A stretch of 64,000 nt of DNA from the NCBI GenBank assembly GCA_046348225.1, contig JAXMEQ010000003.1, forward strand, positions 62,001-126,000, given 5' to 3'. A program made the position numbers and the translations under genes. This stretch comes from JAXMEQ01 sp046348225. Lineage in GTDB: Bacteria > Pseudomonadota > Gammaproteobacteria > Burkholderiales > Burkholderiaceae_C. The first letter of the stretch is position 1. Every line of letters begins with the position of its first letter. Of this stretch, positions 40,807 to 49,568 are shown one piece after another. The notes beneath the pieces were generated by a model, which was given only the letters and a program-made list of their open reading frames with translations, was not told the origin of the DNA and ran no database searches.

Positions 40807-41951
40807 GGTTTCAGGGTCTCCTTGATCCCGTCGACCGTTGGTCGCGCGGGGGTCAGCATCACGATGCGCTGCTGGGCGATGCGTTCGCCCACCCGGGTGC
40901 GGTCCTTGACGTCGCCCGCCAGCTGGCCACAGGCGGCATCAATGTCGTCTCCACGTGTTTTGCGCACGGTGGTGACGATACCAGCATCCCCGAGGATTTT
41001 TGCGAAAGCCATGACGCGGGCTTGCGGCGAACGCAACAGTCCCGACGCCGGAAACGGGTTGAAAGGGATCAGGTTGAACTTGCAGGACACGCCCTGCCCG
41101 CGCACCAGCGCCACGAGCTGGCGCGCATGCTCCGGCTGGTCATTGACACCGTCGAGCATGCAGTACTCGAACGTGATGAAGTCGCGCGGCGCGTGGGCCA
41201 GATATCGCTGGCAGGCCTGCAGCAGCTCGGCCAGCGGGTATTTGCGGTTCAGTGGCACCAGGTTGTCGCGCAGCGCGTCATTCGGCGCATGCAGCGACAC
41301 CGCGAGCGCCACCGGGCAGTCGGCCCCCAGCCGGTCCATCATCGGCACCACGCCCGACGTGGAAACGGTGACGCGCCGGCGCGACAACCCGTAGCCATGG
41401 TCGTCCAGCATCACGCGCAGCGCCGGCACCAGGGCCGCATAGTTCTGCAGCGGCTCACCCATGCCCATCATCACCACATTGGAGATCACGCGATCGGTAC
41501 GCCGGAGGTGTCGGCGCAGGAAATGCTCGGCAAACCAGAGCTGGGCCACGATTTCGCCCGTGGTCAGGTTGCGGCTGAAGCCCTGGTGGCCGGTGGAGCA
41601 AAAGCGGCATCCGACGGCACAGCCTGCCTGCGACGACACGCACAGCGTGCCGCGGTCGTCCTCGGGGATGAAAACGGCCTCGACCGCGTCCCCCTGGCTG
41701 ACATCAAACAGCCACTTGATGGTGCCGTCGGCCGATTCGTGGGTGGAGATGACCTGCAGGCCGCTGATACGGGCCGAGGTCCTGAGCTTTTCGCGCAGCG
41801 ACCTGGCCAGATCGGTCATCTGGTCAAAGTCGGCGGCACCGCGCTGGTGAATCCAGCGGAACAGCTGGGTAGCGCGGAAGCGCTTTTCTCCAAGCCGCTC
41901 GCAGAATGCGGCCAAGCCCTCGAGATCGAAGTCGAGAAGGTTGGCCGTCAT
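40803..41951 (-). CDS. rlmN: Dual-specificity RNA methyltransferase RlmN
   Basis: 382 residues. The radical-SAM cluster motif CAVGCRFCSTGHQGF, EPLQNYAALVPALRVM, and the catalytic Cys region near TTVRKTRGDDIDAACGQL are intact. It makes 2-methyladenosine at A2503 of 23S rRNA and A37 of some tRNAs. It is 9 bases after ndk and overlaps pilF by 4. Confidence 0.97.
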   Translation of the reverse strand: MTANLLDFDLEGLAAFCERLGEKRFRATQLFRWIHQRGAADFDQMTDLARSLREKLRTSARISGLQVISTHESADGTIKWLFDVSQGDAVEAVFIPEDDRGTLCVSSQAGCAVGCRFCSTGHQGFSRNLTTGEIVAQLWFAEHFLRRHLRRTDRVISNVVMMGMGEPLQNYAALVPALRVMLDDHGYGLSRRRVTVSTSGVVPMMDRLGADCPVALAVSLHAPNDALRDNLVPLNRKYPLAELLQACQRYLAHAPRDFITFEYCMLDGVNDQPEHARQLVALVRGQGVSCKFNLIPFNPFPASGLLRSPQARVMAFAKILGDAGIVTTVRKTRGDDIDAACGQLAGDVKDRTRVGERIAQQRIVMLTPARPTVDGIKETLKP

Positions 41952-41960
41952 CTCATCCTT

Positions 41961-42386
41961 TTAACGCGAATAGACGTTCATGCCCGGGAAGAAGAACGAG
42001 ACTTCCACCTTGGCGGTTTCGGGGGCGTCAGAGCCGTGCACGGCATTGGCGTCAATGCTGTCGGCGAAATCGGCGCGGATGGTGCCCGGCGCGGCCTTCT
42101 TCGGGTCGGTGGCGCCCATCAGGTCGCGGTTCTTCAGAATGGCGCCTTCGCCTTCCAGCACCTGGATCATCACCGGGCCGGAAATCATGAAGTCGACCAG
42201 GTCCTTGAAGAAAGGGCGCTCCTTGTGAACGGCGTAGAACTGCTCGGCTTCGCCACGCGACAGGTGGGCCATGCGGGCCGCAATGATCTTCAGGCCGGCG
42301 GCCTCGAAGCGGGCGTAGATCTGGCCGATGACGTTCTTGGCCACGGCGTCGGGCTTGATGATGGAGAGGGTGCGTTCGATAGCCAT
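41961..42386 (-). CDS. ndk: Nucleoside diphosphate kinase
   Basis: 141 residues, full length. Opening AIERTLSIIKPDAVAKNVIG, Arg/Tyr substrate residues, and the phosphorylated histidine in NAVHGSDAPETAKVEVSFFF are present. It equilibrates NTP pools via a phospho-His intermediate. A clear AGGAAG ribosome site precedes ATG; the 92-base gap to rluB probably carries its own promoter. Confidence 0.98.
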   Translation of the reverse strand: MAIERTLSIIKPDAVAKNVIGQIYARFEAAGLKIIAARMAHLSRGEAEQFYAVHKERPFFKDLVDFMISGPVMIQVLEGEGAILKNRDLMGATDPKKAAPGTIRADFADSIDANAVHGSDAPETAKVEVSFFFPGMNVYSR

Positions 42387-42478
42387 TTGTCTTTTCTTCC
42401 TGATGCGTAAAGTTGTTGGTGTTCTGCCTTTTGGGCAAAGCCTTGGATTTTAACCTGTGACCATGAATTCCCCGCGGC

Positions 42479-43864
42479 TCAGCGGCTGCGCCCGCCGCCA
42501 CCGCCCCGGCGCGGTCCGCCGCCCTGGCCCCCGCGCCGCCCACCCCCGCCGGGGCCCTGCCCCTGACGCTGGCGGGTGAAACTGTCGGCCCCGATGTAGC
42601 CAAATGCCGTCTTCATCGGGTCGGGCTGCGCGCTGCCGCCCTGGCCGCCCGCGCGGTCGCCGCGCTCCTTTCGGCGCTGGCCACCGGCATTGCCGCCCTG
42701 CCCGCCGGAAGGGCGCGGCCCGTCACCCCTGGGGCCGCCACCGGTGCGCCCGCCGCGGCGACGGTTGCGCCCGCCATTGCCCTCACGGCCGTCGCGGGCG
42801 TCGGCCCCGGGCACAGCATCCCCACGTGCCGGGCGTTCTCCACCAGCCCCCCCCGCGGCCTGTACCAGCGCACGGATGTCGCGCTCGTCAAGCTCCATGA
42901 AGGCACCACGCTTCAGGCCACGGGGCAACTGCATGGCCCCGTAACGGATGCGGATGAGCCGGCTGACCGCATGGCCCACGGCTTCGAACATGCGGCGCAC
43001 TTCGCGATTGCGCCCTTCCGAGATGGTGACGCGGTACCAGGTGTTGGCGCCCTCGCCGCCACCGTCCTCGATCGAGCCGAATTGCGCCATGCCATCGTCC
43101 AGCCGTACGCCCTCGATCAACCGCGCCTTTTCTTCCTTGCTGAGCGCACCCAGCACGCGCACCGCGTATTCGCGCTCCAGTCCGAAACGCGGGTGCATGA
43201 GCTTGTTGGCCAGCTCCCCGGAGCTGGTGAACAGCAACAGGCCTTCGGTGTTCAGGTCCAGCCGGCCCACCGACTGCCACTTGCCCTGGAACAGCTTGGG
43301 CAATTTGCGGAAGACAGTGGGTCGGTTTTGCGGGTCGTCGTGCGTGACCACTTCACCGGCCGGCTTGTGGTACGCAATCACCCGCGCGGGCGGCGGTGCG
43401 ATGCGGAAGCGGATGGGTTTGCCATTGACCTTGATCTGGTCGCCAAACTGGATTCGCTGGCCGATGTGTGCGGGCTCGTTGTTGACCGAGATGCGCCCCT
43501 CCATGATGAGCTGCTCCATCTCGAGCCGCGAGCCGAGACCGGCCTGGGCCAGCACCTTGTGCAGCTTGGGTGTCTCCGCCTGCGGCGCCAGCACCCGCTT
43601 GGGCAGGCCGACATCGGGGCTTTCTTCGTCAGCGTCAAACTGGCCGGACACCACGTCGGAGAACTGGATCGCCGGGACGGTGTCACGCGGCGCGGCGGGC
43701 GCCGGGTTGGCCGGATTGCCGTCAATGTCGTCTTCGTCGTCTGCTATGTTTTCCATAGCATCCTGCGCAGTGTCGGCGCGGGCTGCAGGCACTTTTTCTT
43801 CAAGGACTTCGGCGGGAACCGCGTCAGGCAGGGGCGGAGTGGCGCCGTCGGTCGATTCGTTCAT
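42479..43864 (-). CDS. rluB: 23S rRNA pseudouridine synthase B with long acidic head and Gly/Arg-rich tail
   Basis: 461 residues. Core ~100-345: S4 domain (LHKVLAQAGLGSRLEMEQLI) and RsuA/RluB synthase domain with catalytic Asp in SVGRLDLNTEGLLLFT. It is flanked by a ~95-residue acidic/Pro N-terminal extension and a ~110-residue tail of GGR/RGG-like repeats ending GGPRRGGGGGRSR, probably RNA-binding and disordered. Residues ~26-41 (AARADTAQDAMENI) come from repeat copy E. Start 43864 follows the scpB stop by one base. RluB modifies U2605. Confidence 0.94.
   Translation of the reverse strand: MNESTDGATPPLPDAVPAEVLEEKVPAARADTAQDAMENIADDEDDIDGNPANPAPAAPRDTVPAIQFSDVVSGQFDADEESPDVGLPKRVLAPQAETPKLHKVLAQAGLGSRLEMEQLIMEGRISVNNEPAHIGQRIQFGDQIKVNGKPIRFRIAPPPARVIAYHKPAGEVVTHDDPQNRPTVFRKLPKLFQGKWQSVGRLDLNTEGLLLFTSSGELANKLMHPRFGLEREYAVRVLGALSKEEKARLIEGVRLDDGMAQFGSIEDGGGEGANTWYRVTISEGRNREVRRMFEAVGHAVSRLIRIRYGAMQLPRGLKRGAFMELDERDIRALVQAAGGAGGERPARGDAVPGADARDGREGNGGRNRRRGGRTGGGPRGDGPRPSGGQGGNAGGQRRKERGDRAGGQGGSAQPDPMKTAFGYIGADSFTRQRQGQGPGGGGRRGGQGGGPRRGGGGGRSR
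43742..43800 (+). repeat. Dispersed hairpin repeat, copy E (inside rluB)
   Basis: Stem TGCTAT (43742-43747) / ATAGCA (43755-43760), loop GTTTTCC, tail TCCTGCGCAGTGTCGGCGCG GGCTGCAGGCACTTTTT. It is the most complete copy and antisense to rluB, in the region encoding the N-terminal extension. Confidence 0.85.
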
Positions 43865-43865
43865 G

Positions 43866-44513
43866 TCAGGTTCTGATGGGTTCGGGGGTGTCGTCGGGCG
43901 CACTGTCAGCGGGCGGTTCCTCCGGCTCGCCATCCATGGGCAGCCCGGGTTGCAGTGCGTCGTCCGGCGTGTTCAGGGACTCCAGCACGCTGGCCTGCTG
44001 GGCGGGGTGGTCGAGCTCGGGGAGCTGGTCAAGGGACTCGATGCCGAGGTCGTCCAGGAACTGGCGGGTGGTGGCAAACAACGCCGGGCGGCCGGCGGCT
44101 TCGCGGTGCCCGATCACTTCGATCCAGCCACGGTCTTCGAGCTGCTTGAGGATGAGCGAGTTGATGGTGACGCCCCGGATGTCTTCCATGTCGCCCCGGG
44201 TCACCGGCTGGCGGTAGGCAATGATGGCCAGCGTCTCCAGCGTGGCGCGCGTGTACCGCGGCGGCTTTTCCGGGTGCAGGCGATCAAGGTATTCGCGCAT
44301 TGCCGGGCGACTCTGGAAGCGCCAGCCGCTAGCCACGCTGACCAGCTCGACGCCGCGCCGGGCCCAGTCGTTTTGCAGGTCGTGCAACAGCGTCTTGATG
44401 GTGTCTGCACCAAGTTCGTCGTTGAACAGCACGCGCATCTCCCGCACCGGCAGCGGCTGCTGGGCGCAAATCAGCGCGGTTTCGAGGACGCGCTTGGCAT
44501 CCGCCGTATTCAT
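43866..44513 (-). CDS. scpB: Segregation and condensation protein B
   Basis: 215 residues, tandem winged helices: VLETALICAQQPLPVREMRV at the N-terminus and ETLAIIAYRQPVTRGDMEDI with GHREAAGRPALFATT in the second. ScpB binds ScpA and SMC to form the chromosome condensin. The C-terminal ~45 residues are acidic and variable. scpB-rluB adjacency is common; scpA is not seen here. Confidence 0.94.
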   Translation of the reverse strand: MNTADAKRVLETALICAQQPLPVREMRVLFNDELGADTIKTLLHDLQNDWARRGVELVSVASGWRFQSRPAMREYLDRLHPEKPPRYTRATLETLAIIAYRQPVTRGDMEDIRGVTINSLILKQLEDRGWIEVIGHREAAGRPALFATTRQFLDDLGIESLDQLPELDHPAQQASVLESLNTPDDALQPGLPMDGEPEEPPADSAPDDTPEPIRT

Positions 44514-44638
44514 ATGGTCTGGTTCCGGGCGCCCGGTGGCGCGTCAATCAAAGGTGATTCGGGAGCGGGTCAACGCTGGGCACCGCAGTCAGGCAACCGG
44601 TCTCGCGGTGCGGTCCCCCTGGGTCGGGGGCCAATGGC

Positions 44639-45667
44639 TCAACGCCATCGCGCTTCATTGTAACGCAGGCCCCATGCCGCCAGCGCCGACTGGAGGTCCT
44701 GTGGCAATGGCGCATGAAAGTCCAGCGGGACGGCCGTCGCCGGATGGACAAACGCCAGCCGGCAGGCATGCAGGGCCTGCCGCTGCAGGCCTGCCGCGGG
44801 GGCCCCGCCATACAAAGCATCGGCCACGAGCGGATGGCCCATGGACGCCATGTGCACACGAATCTGGTGGGTGCGACCGGTCTTGAGCGTACAGCGGACC
44901 CAGCAGCCCGCTTCGGCGTTGTCCAGCAGTTCGACGCCGGTTTGGGCCGGCTTGCCGGGGTTTCGTGCGAGGTCCACCACCGCCATGCGCAGGCGATTGC
45001 GCGGATCGCGTCCCACCGGCGCGTCCACTTCGCGTGGGCTCGGTCCGGTCCATGGGCGGTGCGCGAGGGCCAGGTACTGGCGGTTGACCGTGCGTGCGGC
45101 AATCGCCTGGACCAGTGCGTCCATCGCGGCGCGCGTGCGCGCCACCACCATCAGCCCGCTGGTGTCCTTGTCCAGCCGGTGAACGATCCCGGCCCGGGGC
45201 AGCAGCCGGGCCTGCGGGTCGTCCGCCAGCAGCCCGTTGAGCAGCGTTCCTCGCCAGTTGCCGGGCGCAGGGTGGACCACCAGACCGGCGGGCTTGTTGA
45301 TCACGCGCAGGTGCTCGTCCTGGTACACCACGTCCATGGGCATGGACTCGGGCAGGAAGGCCTGGCTTTGGGGCGTGGGCCGCAGTTCGACTTCCACGGA
45401 ATCGCGGACCTTGACCTTGTGCGACGGCTTGGTCGCGGCCACGTCGTTGACGCGCACGGCCCCCGCTTCCACCAGTTGCTGCAGGTAGCTGCGCGAGAAC
45501 TCGGGTACCAGCGCGGCCAGCGCACGGTCCAGCCGCTCGCCGTGCCACGTCGCGTCGACCGTGAACGCGCGCAGTTCGCTTTCGGGGCCGGCGTCTTCAG
45601 CGTCCTCGGGTGCTTCGTGCAGCTCTGTCGGAGCCCCCGTCGATATAATCAATTTGCTTTGTTCCAA
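44639..45667 (-). CDS. rluD: 23S rRNA pseudouridine synthase D
   Basis: 342 residues: S4 domain (RLDRALAALVPEFSRSYLQQ), RluA-family catalytic motif GIVHRLDKDTSGLMVVART with the nucleophilic Asp, and CTLKTGRTHQIRVHMASMGH. It makes the three pseudouridines of helix 69. The only available start is TTG (45667, or a later TTG), giving a ~35-residue acidic leader before the S4 domain. bamD divergence puts both starts within 15 bases. It lies 125 bases upstream of scpB. Confidence 0.93.
   Translation of the reverse strand: MEQSKLIISTGAPTELHEAPEDAEDAGPESELRAFTVDATWHGERLDRALAALVPEFSRSYLQQLVEAGAVRVNDVAATKPSHKVKVRDSVEVELRPTPQSQAFLPESMPMDVVYQDEHLRVINKPAGLVVHPAPGNWRGTLLNGLLADDPQARLLPRAGIVHRLDKDTSGLMVVARTRAAMDALVQAIAARTVNRQYLALAHRPWTGPSPREVDAPVGRDPRNRLRMAVVDLARNPGKPAQTGVELLDNAEAGCWVRCTLKTGRTHQIRVHMASMGHPLVADALYGGAPAAGLQRQALHACRLAFVHPATAVPLDFHAPLPQDLQSALAAWGLRYNEARWR
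45644..45649 (+). promoter_or_regulatory. Perfect -10 hexamer TATAAT upstream of bamD
   Basis: TATAAT lies 33 bases before the bamD ATG, inside the 5' codons of the divergent rluD gene. No good -35 is visible at 16-18 bases, so activator dependence or an atypical promoter is possible. Confidence 0.45.
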
Positions 45668-45681
45668 GAAGGTTGCCCGTG

Positions 45682-46488
45682 ATGCTTCGAGCCAAATTAT
45701 CGGTCGTCCCCTGTCTCATGCTGGCGTGCCTTGCGCTGCTGCAGGGGTGCGCCACCAAGGCAGACGACCCGACAGCGACCTGGAGCCCCAACAAAATCTA
45801 CGCGGAAGCCAAGTCCGAACTCGACGGCGGCGCCTATGACAAGGCCATCACGCTGTTTGAAAAACTGGAAGGCCGTGCCGCTGGCACGCCGCTGGCCCAG
45901 CAGGCGCAACTGGAGCGGGCTTATGCCCAGTACAAGGCCAATGAGCAGGCCCAGGCCATCGCCACACTGGACCGCTTCATGAAGCTGCACCCTGCCAGCC
46001 CGGCGCTCGACTACGCGCTGTACCTGAAAGGCATCGTCAACTTCAACGACAACCTCGGGCTGTTTTCCTTCCTGTCTCGCCAGGACCTGTCGGAGCGTGA
46101 CCAGAAGGCGGCCAAGGAGTCCTTCGAATCCTTCCGCGAACTGGCCACCCGGTTCCCGGACTCCCGCTACACGCCGGATGCACGCCTGCGCATGACCTAC
46201 ATCGTCAATTCGCTGGCCCAGTACGAGGTGCATGTGGCGCGCTACTACTACAGCCGCGGTGCCTACCTTGCGGCCATCAACCGGGCCCAGGCCGCCCTGA
46301 CCGACTACCGCGACGTGCCAGCCCTGGAAGAGGCCCTGTTCATCATGGTGCAGTCCTACGATGCGCTCGGGTTGACCCAGCTGCGGGACGATGCGAAGCG
46401 CGTGATGCAGCGCAGCTACCCGCAAAGCGAGTACCTGACGCGCGGCTTCAAGGCCACGGGGTCGTCGCCGTGGTGGAAGCTCTGGTAG
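45682..46488 (+). CDS. bamD: Outer-membrane assembly lipoprotein BamD
   Basis: 268 residues from ATG 45682 with AAGAAGG upstream. Lipoprotein signal ends ALLQGC; five TPR-like helix pairs follow (LAQQAQLERAYAQYKANEQA, YALYLKGIVNFNDNLGLFSF, YTPDARLRMTYIVNSLAQYE). BamD is the essential partner of BamA in outer-membrane protein insertion. The 3' end overlaps the convergent helicase gene by 41 bases. Confidence 0.96.
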   Translation: MLRAKLSVVPCLMLACLALLQGCATKADDPTATWSPNKIYAEAKSELDGGAYDKAITLFEKLEGRAAGTPLAQQAQLERAYAQYKANEQAQAIATLDRFMKLHPASPALDYALYLKGIVNFNDNLGLFSFLSRQDLSERDQKAAKESFESFRELATRFPDSRYTPDARLRMTYIVNSLAQYEVHVARYYYSRGAYLAAINRAQAALTDYRDVPALEEALFIMVQSYDALGLTQLRDDAKRVMQRSYPQSEYLTRGFKATGSSPWWKLW

Positions 46489-48472
46489 CCAGCTGGTCCA
46501 GCAGGCTGGCCAGTTCTTCGGCCGTCTGAAGGCGGCGCATCGGCGGCAGTGCCGCCAGCAACCGGCGCCCGTAACCCATGGTGGCCAGCCGGGTGTCGCA
46601 CACCACCAGGATGCCCTGGTCGCTTTCACGACGGATCAGGCGCCCGGCCCCCTGCTTCAGCGCCACGGCCGCCTCGGGTATGAAATAGTCGTTGAAGGCA
46701 CTGCGGCCGCCAGCTTCCAGCCGCTGGGCCCGCGCTTCAACGAGGGGGTCGTTGGGGGGCGGAAAGGGCAGCTTGTCGATGACGACCAGTTGCAGCGCAT
46801 CACCCGGCACGTCCACGCCCTCCCAGAACGATGCCGAAGCGACCAGCACACAACCGCTGCGGCCTGCGGTGCTGCCTTCCCGAAAGCGTTCAATGAGGCG
46901 CCGCTTGGGCCATTGGCCCTGCACCAGCACCTCGACCTCGCCGCCTTCGAAGCGGCTTTGCAGCGATTCCCCGATGGCGCGCAGGGCCCTGAGCGTGGTG
47001 GTCAGGACCATGGTGCGTCCCCCCAGGCGCCGCACCGCATCGCCCGCGAGTTGCGCCACCGCGGCGCTGTGGCCCGGGTCGTTGGGCCGGGGCAGATCGC
47101 GTGGCACATGCACGGCGGCCTGGTGGCTGTAGTCAAACGGGCTGCCCACCTGCAACACCTCGGCATCGTCCAGACCGCACGGCTCGGTGAACCACCGCAG
47201 CCGCGCGTCGTCGCCGAGCGTGGCCGAGGTGAAGATCCAGCTGCGCGCCGGCCCGGCGGCCAATGCCGCGTCGTCCTGCCGCAGCAGTTTGCTGCGCACG
47301 GCCTGCGCGATGTCGAGCGGCGACTCCACCAGCCGCAGCTGTGCGCCGGCGTCCAGCCACCGCACCGAGCCCGGTTCACAACGGCGCGAGAAGGCCTCTG
47401 CACGCTGGGCGAGGCTGGCCGCACGCTCGTGCAGGCGCACAAAATCAGGGGCGATTTCGCTCACGGTGTCCAGTGCCACCAGGGCCTGTTCGCAGGCCGA
47501 ATGCAGGGTATCCAGCGCCTGCTCCCAGGCCGCCGCGTCGACCGTGTCCGGTGCGGCGCCGGTCCAGCGCAGGCGCGCCCCGGCTGCCGTGCGGCCCACC
47601 ACCAGCCGCAGGTCCCGGGCGGCGCGCTCGGTCGCAGCCACCACCTGCTGCCAATCCACCAGCCCCCGCGCATGCTGCAAGCCGGCGGCGAGCATGTCGC
47701 GGGCAAAGTCGATCACGTGTCCGGTCGTCAGCTGGGTGCCGAGGAACTGCACACCGGTTTCATTGAGCTGGTGCGCTTCATCAAAAATCGCCACCCGAAC
47801 GCTGGGCAACAGCTCGGCCACGCCGCTTTCCCGCACGGCGAGGTCAGCGAAGAACAGGTGGTGATTGATCACCACCACGTCCGCCGCCATCGCTTCGCGC
47901 CGGGCCAGGTTGACGTGGCAGGCCCGGAACGCCGGGCAATTGGCGCCCAGGCAGTTGTCGCGGGTCGAGGTCACCAGCGGAATGACGGGGGACCGCTCGT
48001 CCAGCCCCGGCAATTCGGCCAGGTCGCCGGTCCGGGTGACCTGCGCCCATTCCTCCACCTTGGCGAGCGTGCGTACCGCCGTCCGGTCGGGCAGCATGGC
48101 GTCGTTGCGGGCCAAGGCCATGCGGTGCAGGCACAGGTAGCTGCCGCGCCCCTTCAGCAAGGCCGTGCGGACCGGCAGGCCCAACGCCTGTACCAGACGG
48201 GGCAGGTCACGTCCGTAGAGCTGGTCCTGCAGCGTCTTGGTGGCGGTGGACAGCAGTACCCGCTCGCCGCTCAACAGGGCTGGCACCAGGTACGCGAAAG
48301 TCTTGCCCACACCGGTGCCAGCCTCCACCACGAGCGCCCCGCCCTGCTGGATGACGCGCGCCACGGCCAGCGCCATGTCGGTCTGTCCGCTGCGGGGCCG
48401 GAATTCGTCGGCCGCACGCGACAACACGCCGGCGGGCGCGAATGCTTCGCGAACCATGTCTTGCAGGGGCAT
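46448..48472 (-). CDS. DinG/YoaA-type ATP-dependent DNA helicase
   Basis: 674 residues, XPD-like superfamily 2. Walker A in VVEAGTGVGKTFAYLVPALL, FeS-cluster cysteines in GSYLCLHR and NCLGANCPAFRACH, DEAH box in VAIFDEAHQLNE and QGAGRLIRRESDQG as motif VI. It acts 5'-3' on damaged or blocked DNA; the length and sequence look closer to YoaA than to DinG. It starts inside the stop of the DUF465 gene (TGATG). Confidence 0.93.
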   Translation of the reverse strand: MPLQDMVREAFAPAGVLSRAADEFRPRSGQTDMALAVARVIQQGGALVVEAGTGVGKTFAYLVPALLSGERVLLSTATKTLQDQLYGRDLPRLVQALGLPVRTALLKGRGSYLCLHRMALARNDAMLPDRTAVRTLAKVEEWAQVTRTGDLAELPGLDERSPVIPLVTSTRDNCLGANCPAFRACHVNLARREAMAADVVVINHHLFFADLAVRESGVAELLPSVRVAIFDEAHQLNETGVQFLGTQLTTGHVIDFARDMLAAGLQHARGLVDWQQVVAATERAARDLRLVVGRTAAGARLRWTGAAPDTVDAAAWEQALDTLHSACEQALVALDTVSEIAPDFVRLHERAASLAQRAEAFSRRCEPGSVRWLDAGAQLRLVESPLDIAQAVRSKLLRQDDAALAAGPARSWIFTSATLGDDARLRWFTEPCGLDDAEVLQVGSPFDYSHQAAVHVPRDLPRPNDPGHSAAVAQLAGDAVRRLGGRTMVLTTTLRALRAIGESLQSRFEGGEVEVLVQGQWPKRRLIERFREGSTAGRSGCVLVASASFWEGVDVPGDALQLVVIDKLPFPPPNDPLVEARAQRLEAGGRSAFNDYFIPEAAVALKQGAGRLIRRESDQGILVVCDTRLATMGYGRRLLAALPPMRRLQTAEELASLLDQLATRASTTATTPWP

Positions 48473-48675
48473 CAGGCAGGCTCTTTGGGGTCGAGCAACA
48501 GCGTCAGCCGGGCGATCTGGTCACGCAGGCCCAGCCGGCGCTTCTTGAGGCGACGAATCATCAGCTCGTCCACCGGCGACTCCAGCGCCAGCCGGTCGAT
48601 CAGCGCGTCCAGGTCGGCGTGCTCGATGCGCAGCTCGATCAGGCGCCGTTCGGGGGAGTGAAGATTGGAGTCCAA
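48472..48675 (-). CDS. DUF465 (YdcH-like) small coiled-coil protein
   Basis: 67 residues forming one long charged helix with the family core ELRIEHADLDALIDRLALES and RRLKKRRLGLRDQIARL. Function unknown. The stop overlaps the start of the helicase gene, so they are made together. An AT-rich patch at 48720-48727 between this gene and the PP2C gene may serve both directions. Confidence 0.85.
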   Translation of the reverse strand: MDSNLHSPERRLIELRIEHADLDALIDRLALESPVDELMIRRLKKRRLGLRDQIARLTLLLDPKEPA

Positions 48676-48786
48676 GAACTGTTACCGGCCGCGCTCACGG
48701 CCGCCTTCGCGGTTCGCTTGATAATACGCGTTTAAGGGGGTTTTCCCGAGCGCCCGGCCCGAGGCCGTTGTGCCGACCAATTCTGT

Positions 48787-49548
48787 ATGAGCAAAGGCTA
48801 CCGACTCACCGCTTCCACCGGCATCCACAAGGGTGACCGGGAGTACCAGCAGGACCAGATTGCCCTGATCAGCCACCCGCGCATTCCGGGTTGCCTGCTC
48901 GGTGTGGTGGCCGACGGCATGGGCGGTCGCAGCGGCGGCCGCAAGGCGTCCGACCAGGTCATGCTGACCTGCAAGCAGCTGTTCGAACGCTATTCGCCCG
49001 ACCACGACGACGCGCCTTCGCTGCTCAAGCAGATCGTGCAGGAAGCCCACATCGTCATCAAGCTCACCGCCATTTCGTCGGAGCAGGAGCCGCACAGCAC
49101 GATTGCGGCTTTCCTGATCAATCCGGCGGGCGATTGCCACTGGATCCACGCCGGGGATTCGCGCGTTTACCACTTTCACGGCAGCAAGCTGGTCAAGCGC
49201 ACCATGGACCACTCGTATGTCCAGACGCTGGTGGACAAGGGCGAAATCACCGAGGAAGAGGCCAACGTCCATCCCCAGTCCAACATCCTCATGGGCTGCC
49301 TGGGCACCGAAGACGAGCCGCCCATGGACATCCACTTCATCCCGCAACTGCGTCCCGGCGATGTGCTGATGGCCTGTAGCGATGGCGTGTGGCACTACTT
49401 CAGTCCGAACGAGCTGGGATCGGTGCTGTCGTCGCTGGGGCCACGCGAGGCGACTGAATTCCTGATCGACAAGGCCCGTTCGCGCGGCCGCGGCGGTGGC
49501 GACAACCTGTCGCTGGTGATCGTCAAGCTGGAACCGCTCGACGCCTGA
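48787..49548 (+). CDS. PP2C-family serine/threonine phosphatase
   Basis: 253 residues, the stand-alone PPM catalytic domain. Metal-binding motifs are all there: GDREYQQDQ, VVADGMGGRSGG, HAGDSRVYHF, ACSDGVWHYF and the final GGGDNLSLVIV. It would remove phosphate from Ser/Thr. No kinase gene is adjacent; the only Ser/Thr kinase in the window is at 18660-20894, so antagonism with it is possible but unproven. Confidence 0.9.
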   Translation: MSKGYRLTASTGIHKGDREYQQDQIALISHPRIPGCLLGVVADGMGGRSGGRKASDQVMLTCKQLFERYSPDHDDAPSLLKQIVQEAHIVIKLTAISSEQEPHSTIAAFLINPAGDCHWIHAGDSRVYHFHGSKLVKRTMDHSYVQTLVDKGEITEEEANVHPQSNILMGCLGTEDEPPMDIHFIPQLRPGDVLMACSDGVWHYFSPNELGSVLSSLGPREATEFLIDKARSRGRGGGDNLSLVIVKLEPLDA

Positions 49549-49568
49549 GCCCTTCCCAGGCTGCCACG

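Noticed and set aside
42420..42450. GCCTTTTGGGCAAAGCC inverted repeat in the rluB-ndk gap
   Set aside because: The stem is short and T-rich only on one side; cannot separate a weak terminator from promoter sequence.
44581..44610. CACCGC/GCGGTG inverted repeat upstream of scpB
   Set aside because: Long loop, six-base stem, no regulatory partner; likely chance.
46790..48661. Long open frame on the plus strand opposite the helicase gene
   Set aside because: Shadow of the DinG-type gene; composition and lack of motifs argue against coding.
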